This document shows positions 62,886 through 64,000 of a stretch of 64,000 nucleotides of DNA, one piece after another. The stretch covers positions 3,526,001 through 3,590,000 of the forward strand of contig NZ_CP137555.1 in assembly GCF_033723955.1 (NCBI RefSeq), written 5' to 3'. The stretch comes from Microbulbifer pacificus. Lineage in GTDB: Bacteria; Pseudomonadota; Gammaproteobacteria; Pseudomonadales; Cellvibrionaceae. Below the pieces are notes generated by a model. It ran no database searches. It saw nothing but the letters and a program-made list of their open reading frames with translations, and was not told the DNA's origin. Every line of letters begins with the position of its first letter. Within the stretch, counting starts at the first letter, position 1. The translations under genes and the position numbers were made by a program.

Positions 62886-64000
62886 TTAAAGTTTCTGGCC
62901 GGACTTAAGGCCGATAGTAAACTTGTCGATGTACTCGTTGGGTTTGTGGCCGTTGTAGACGATGCCGTCGATAAAATGCGTCTGCGGATCGCGGAAGCCG
63001 TCTTCGTTGGCGAAGTCTGGGAACTGGTCTGCGCGAGCCAGCTTGTCGGCGACCAGAGATTGGGCCGCGGCCTGGTAGATATCCGGGCGGTACACTTTCG
63101 CGGCCAGTTCCTTGTACCAAGCATCAGATTTGTCGTCGGGAATCTGGCCCCAGCGGCGCATCTGCGTCAGGTACCAGATGGCGTCGGAGTAGTAGGGGTA
63201 GGTGGCGTTGTAGCGGAAGAACACGTTGAAATCCGGCACTTCGCGCTTGTCGCCTTTTTCGTACTCGAAGGTGCCGGTCATGCTGTTGGCGATCACATCG
63301 TAGTCCGCGCCCACATAGTTGGAACGGGACAGGATCTTCACCGCTTCCGGTCGGTTTTTATTGTTGTTTTCATCCAGCCACATGGCGGCGCGGATCAGCG
63401 CGCGGGTGATGCGCACCGTGGTGTTCGGATACTTCTCCGCGAACTCGCGGGTGATGCCGAACACTTTTTCCGGGTTGTCTTTCCAGATCTCATAGTCGGT
63501 TACCACCGGCACGCCAATATTCTTGAACACCGCCTGCTGGTTCCATGGTTCGCCCACGCAATAGCCGTAAATGGTGCCGGCCTCCAGGGTTGCGGGCATT
63601 TGCGGCGGTGGGGTGACGGAAAGCAGCGCGTCGGCATCGATCTGGCCGGAGATGTCACCCTTGTGTGGTGCGTAAAATCCCGGGTGGATGCCGCCGGCAG
63701 CGAGCCAGTAGCGCAGTTCGTAATTGTGGGTGGATACCGGGAATACCATACCCATATTGAACGGTTTGCCGTCGGCCTTGTATTTTTCCACCACCGGCTT
63801 GAGGGCATCGGCCTTGATCGGGTGTACCGGTTTGCCGTCCGCCTGCGTGGGGATATTTGGTTTCATCTGCTCCCAGATGGCGTTGGAAACGGTGATCCCG
63901 TTGCCATTCAGGTCCATGGAAAACGGAGTGATGATGTCGGCTTTGGTGCCGAAACCCATGGTGGCGGCGATGGGTTGGCCCGCCAGCATGTGTGCGCCAT
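62886..64000 (-). CDS. nitrate-type ABC transporter substrate-binding protein (5' end beyond window)
   Basis: At least 371 residues; the frame continues past base 64000. [20 protein letters not shown] followed by [19 protein letters not shown] is characteristic of NrtA/CmpA binding proteins, as is [17 protein letters not shown]. An internal ATG at 63989 is not the start. The N-terminal third, with any Tat or Sec signal, lies outside. It probably binds nitrate or nitrite; bicarbonate (CmpA) is the alternative. Confidence 0.92.
   Translation of the reverse strand, partial: GAHMLAGQPIAATMGFGTKADIITPFSMDLNGNGITVSNAIWEQMKPNIPTQADGKPVHPIKADALKPVVEKYKADGKPFNMGMVFPVSTHNYELRYWLAAGGIHPGFYAPHKGDISGQIDADALLSVTPPPQMPATLEAGTIYGYCVGEPWNQQAVFKNIGVPVVTDYEIWKDNPEKVFGITREFAEKYPNTTVRITRALIRAAMWLDENNNKNRPEAVKILSRSNYVGADYDVIANSMTGTFEYEKGDKREVPDFNVFFRYNATYPYYSDAIWYLTQMRRWGQIPDDKSDAWYKELAAKVYRPDIYQAAAQSLVADKLARADQFPDFANEDGFRDPQTHFIDGIVYNGHKPNEYIDKFTIGLKSGQKL

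Overview
This window looks like the chromosome of an aerobic, probably marine gammaproteobacterium, most like Microbulbifer or another member of the Cellvibrionales. That placement is inferred from gene content and protein style; no search was run. Housekeeping genes (dnaE, accA, the thi operon) show it is chromosomal.

Layout: 1-4642 holds a truncated NUDIX gene, then nhaC-type, arcA and arcD genes on the minus strand (arginine deiminase and arginine/ornithine exchange with no arcB or arcC beside them). At 4751-6043 lies a flippase-like membrane protein. At 6298-10821 is an RND efflux adaptor and pump pair, followed by a NudL-type NUDIX gene, an Atm1-type ABC exporter and an M49-like lipoprotein peptidase (to 15369).

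The dominant feature is a sedentary chromosomal integron at 15411-31925. A 327-residue integron integrase (intI) faces left. Its promoter carries a LexA box. An attI region with direct and inverted repeats lies to its right. About 30 gene cassettes follow, all pointing away from intI, and I place 28 attC sites between them. In nearly every unit the first bases (TTRRRY) are the reverse complement of the R'' box of its own attC, which fixes the borders. Most cassettes encode small membrane or exported proteins of unknown function. Recognisable ones are GFA-fold, S1-domain, GNAT, DoxX-like, DUF805, NTF2-like and DUF1289 proteins. One cassette junction lacks an attC and carries an attI-like sequence, one cassette is broken by an in-frame stop, and the attC sites decay towards the right end.

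To the right: a retinol-saturase/carotenoid-type oxidoreductase; a 28-repeat thrombospondin-type-3 lipoprotein; an Ada-AlkA fusion overlapping an ogt gene (alkylation repair); a gamma-carbonic-anhydrase-like protein; a DUF1289 protein; dnaE and accA; a three-gene minus-strand cluster (thymidine/AMP phosphorylase, PRPP-synthetase-like protein, beta-CASP nuclease); a TauE/SafE permease; and a semialdehyde dehydrogenase. A TPP riboswitch heads thiC-thiO-thiS-thiG-thiDE-thiF. The window closes with a cytochrome c lipoprotein and a porin plus nitrate-type ABC transporter whose binding-protein gene runs off the end.

Three long imperfect palindromes (near 41.0, 52.3 and 54.6 kb) share one architecture and a conserved core. 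They look like members of a dispersed intergenic repeat family.
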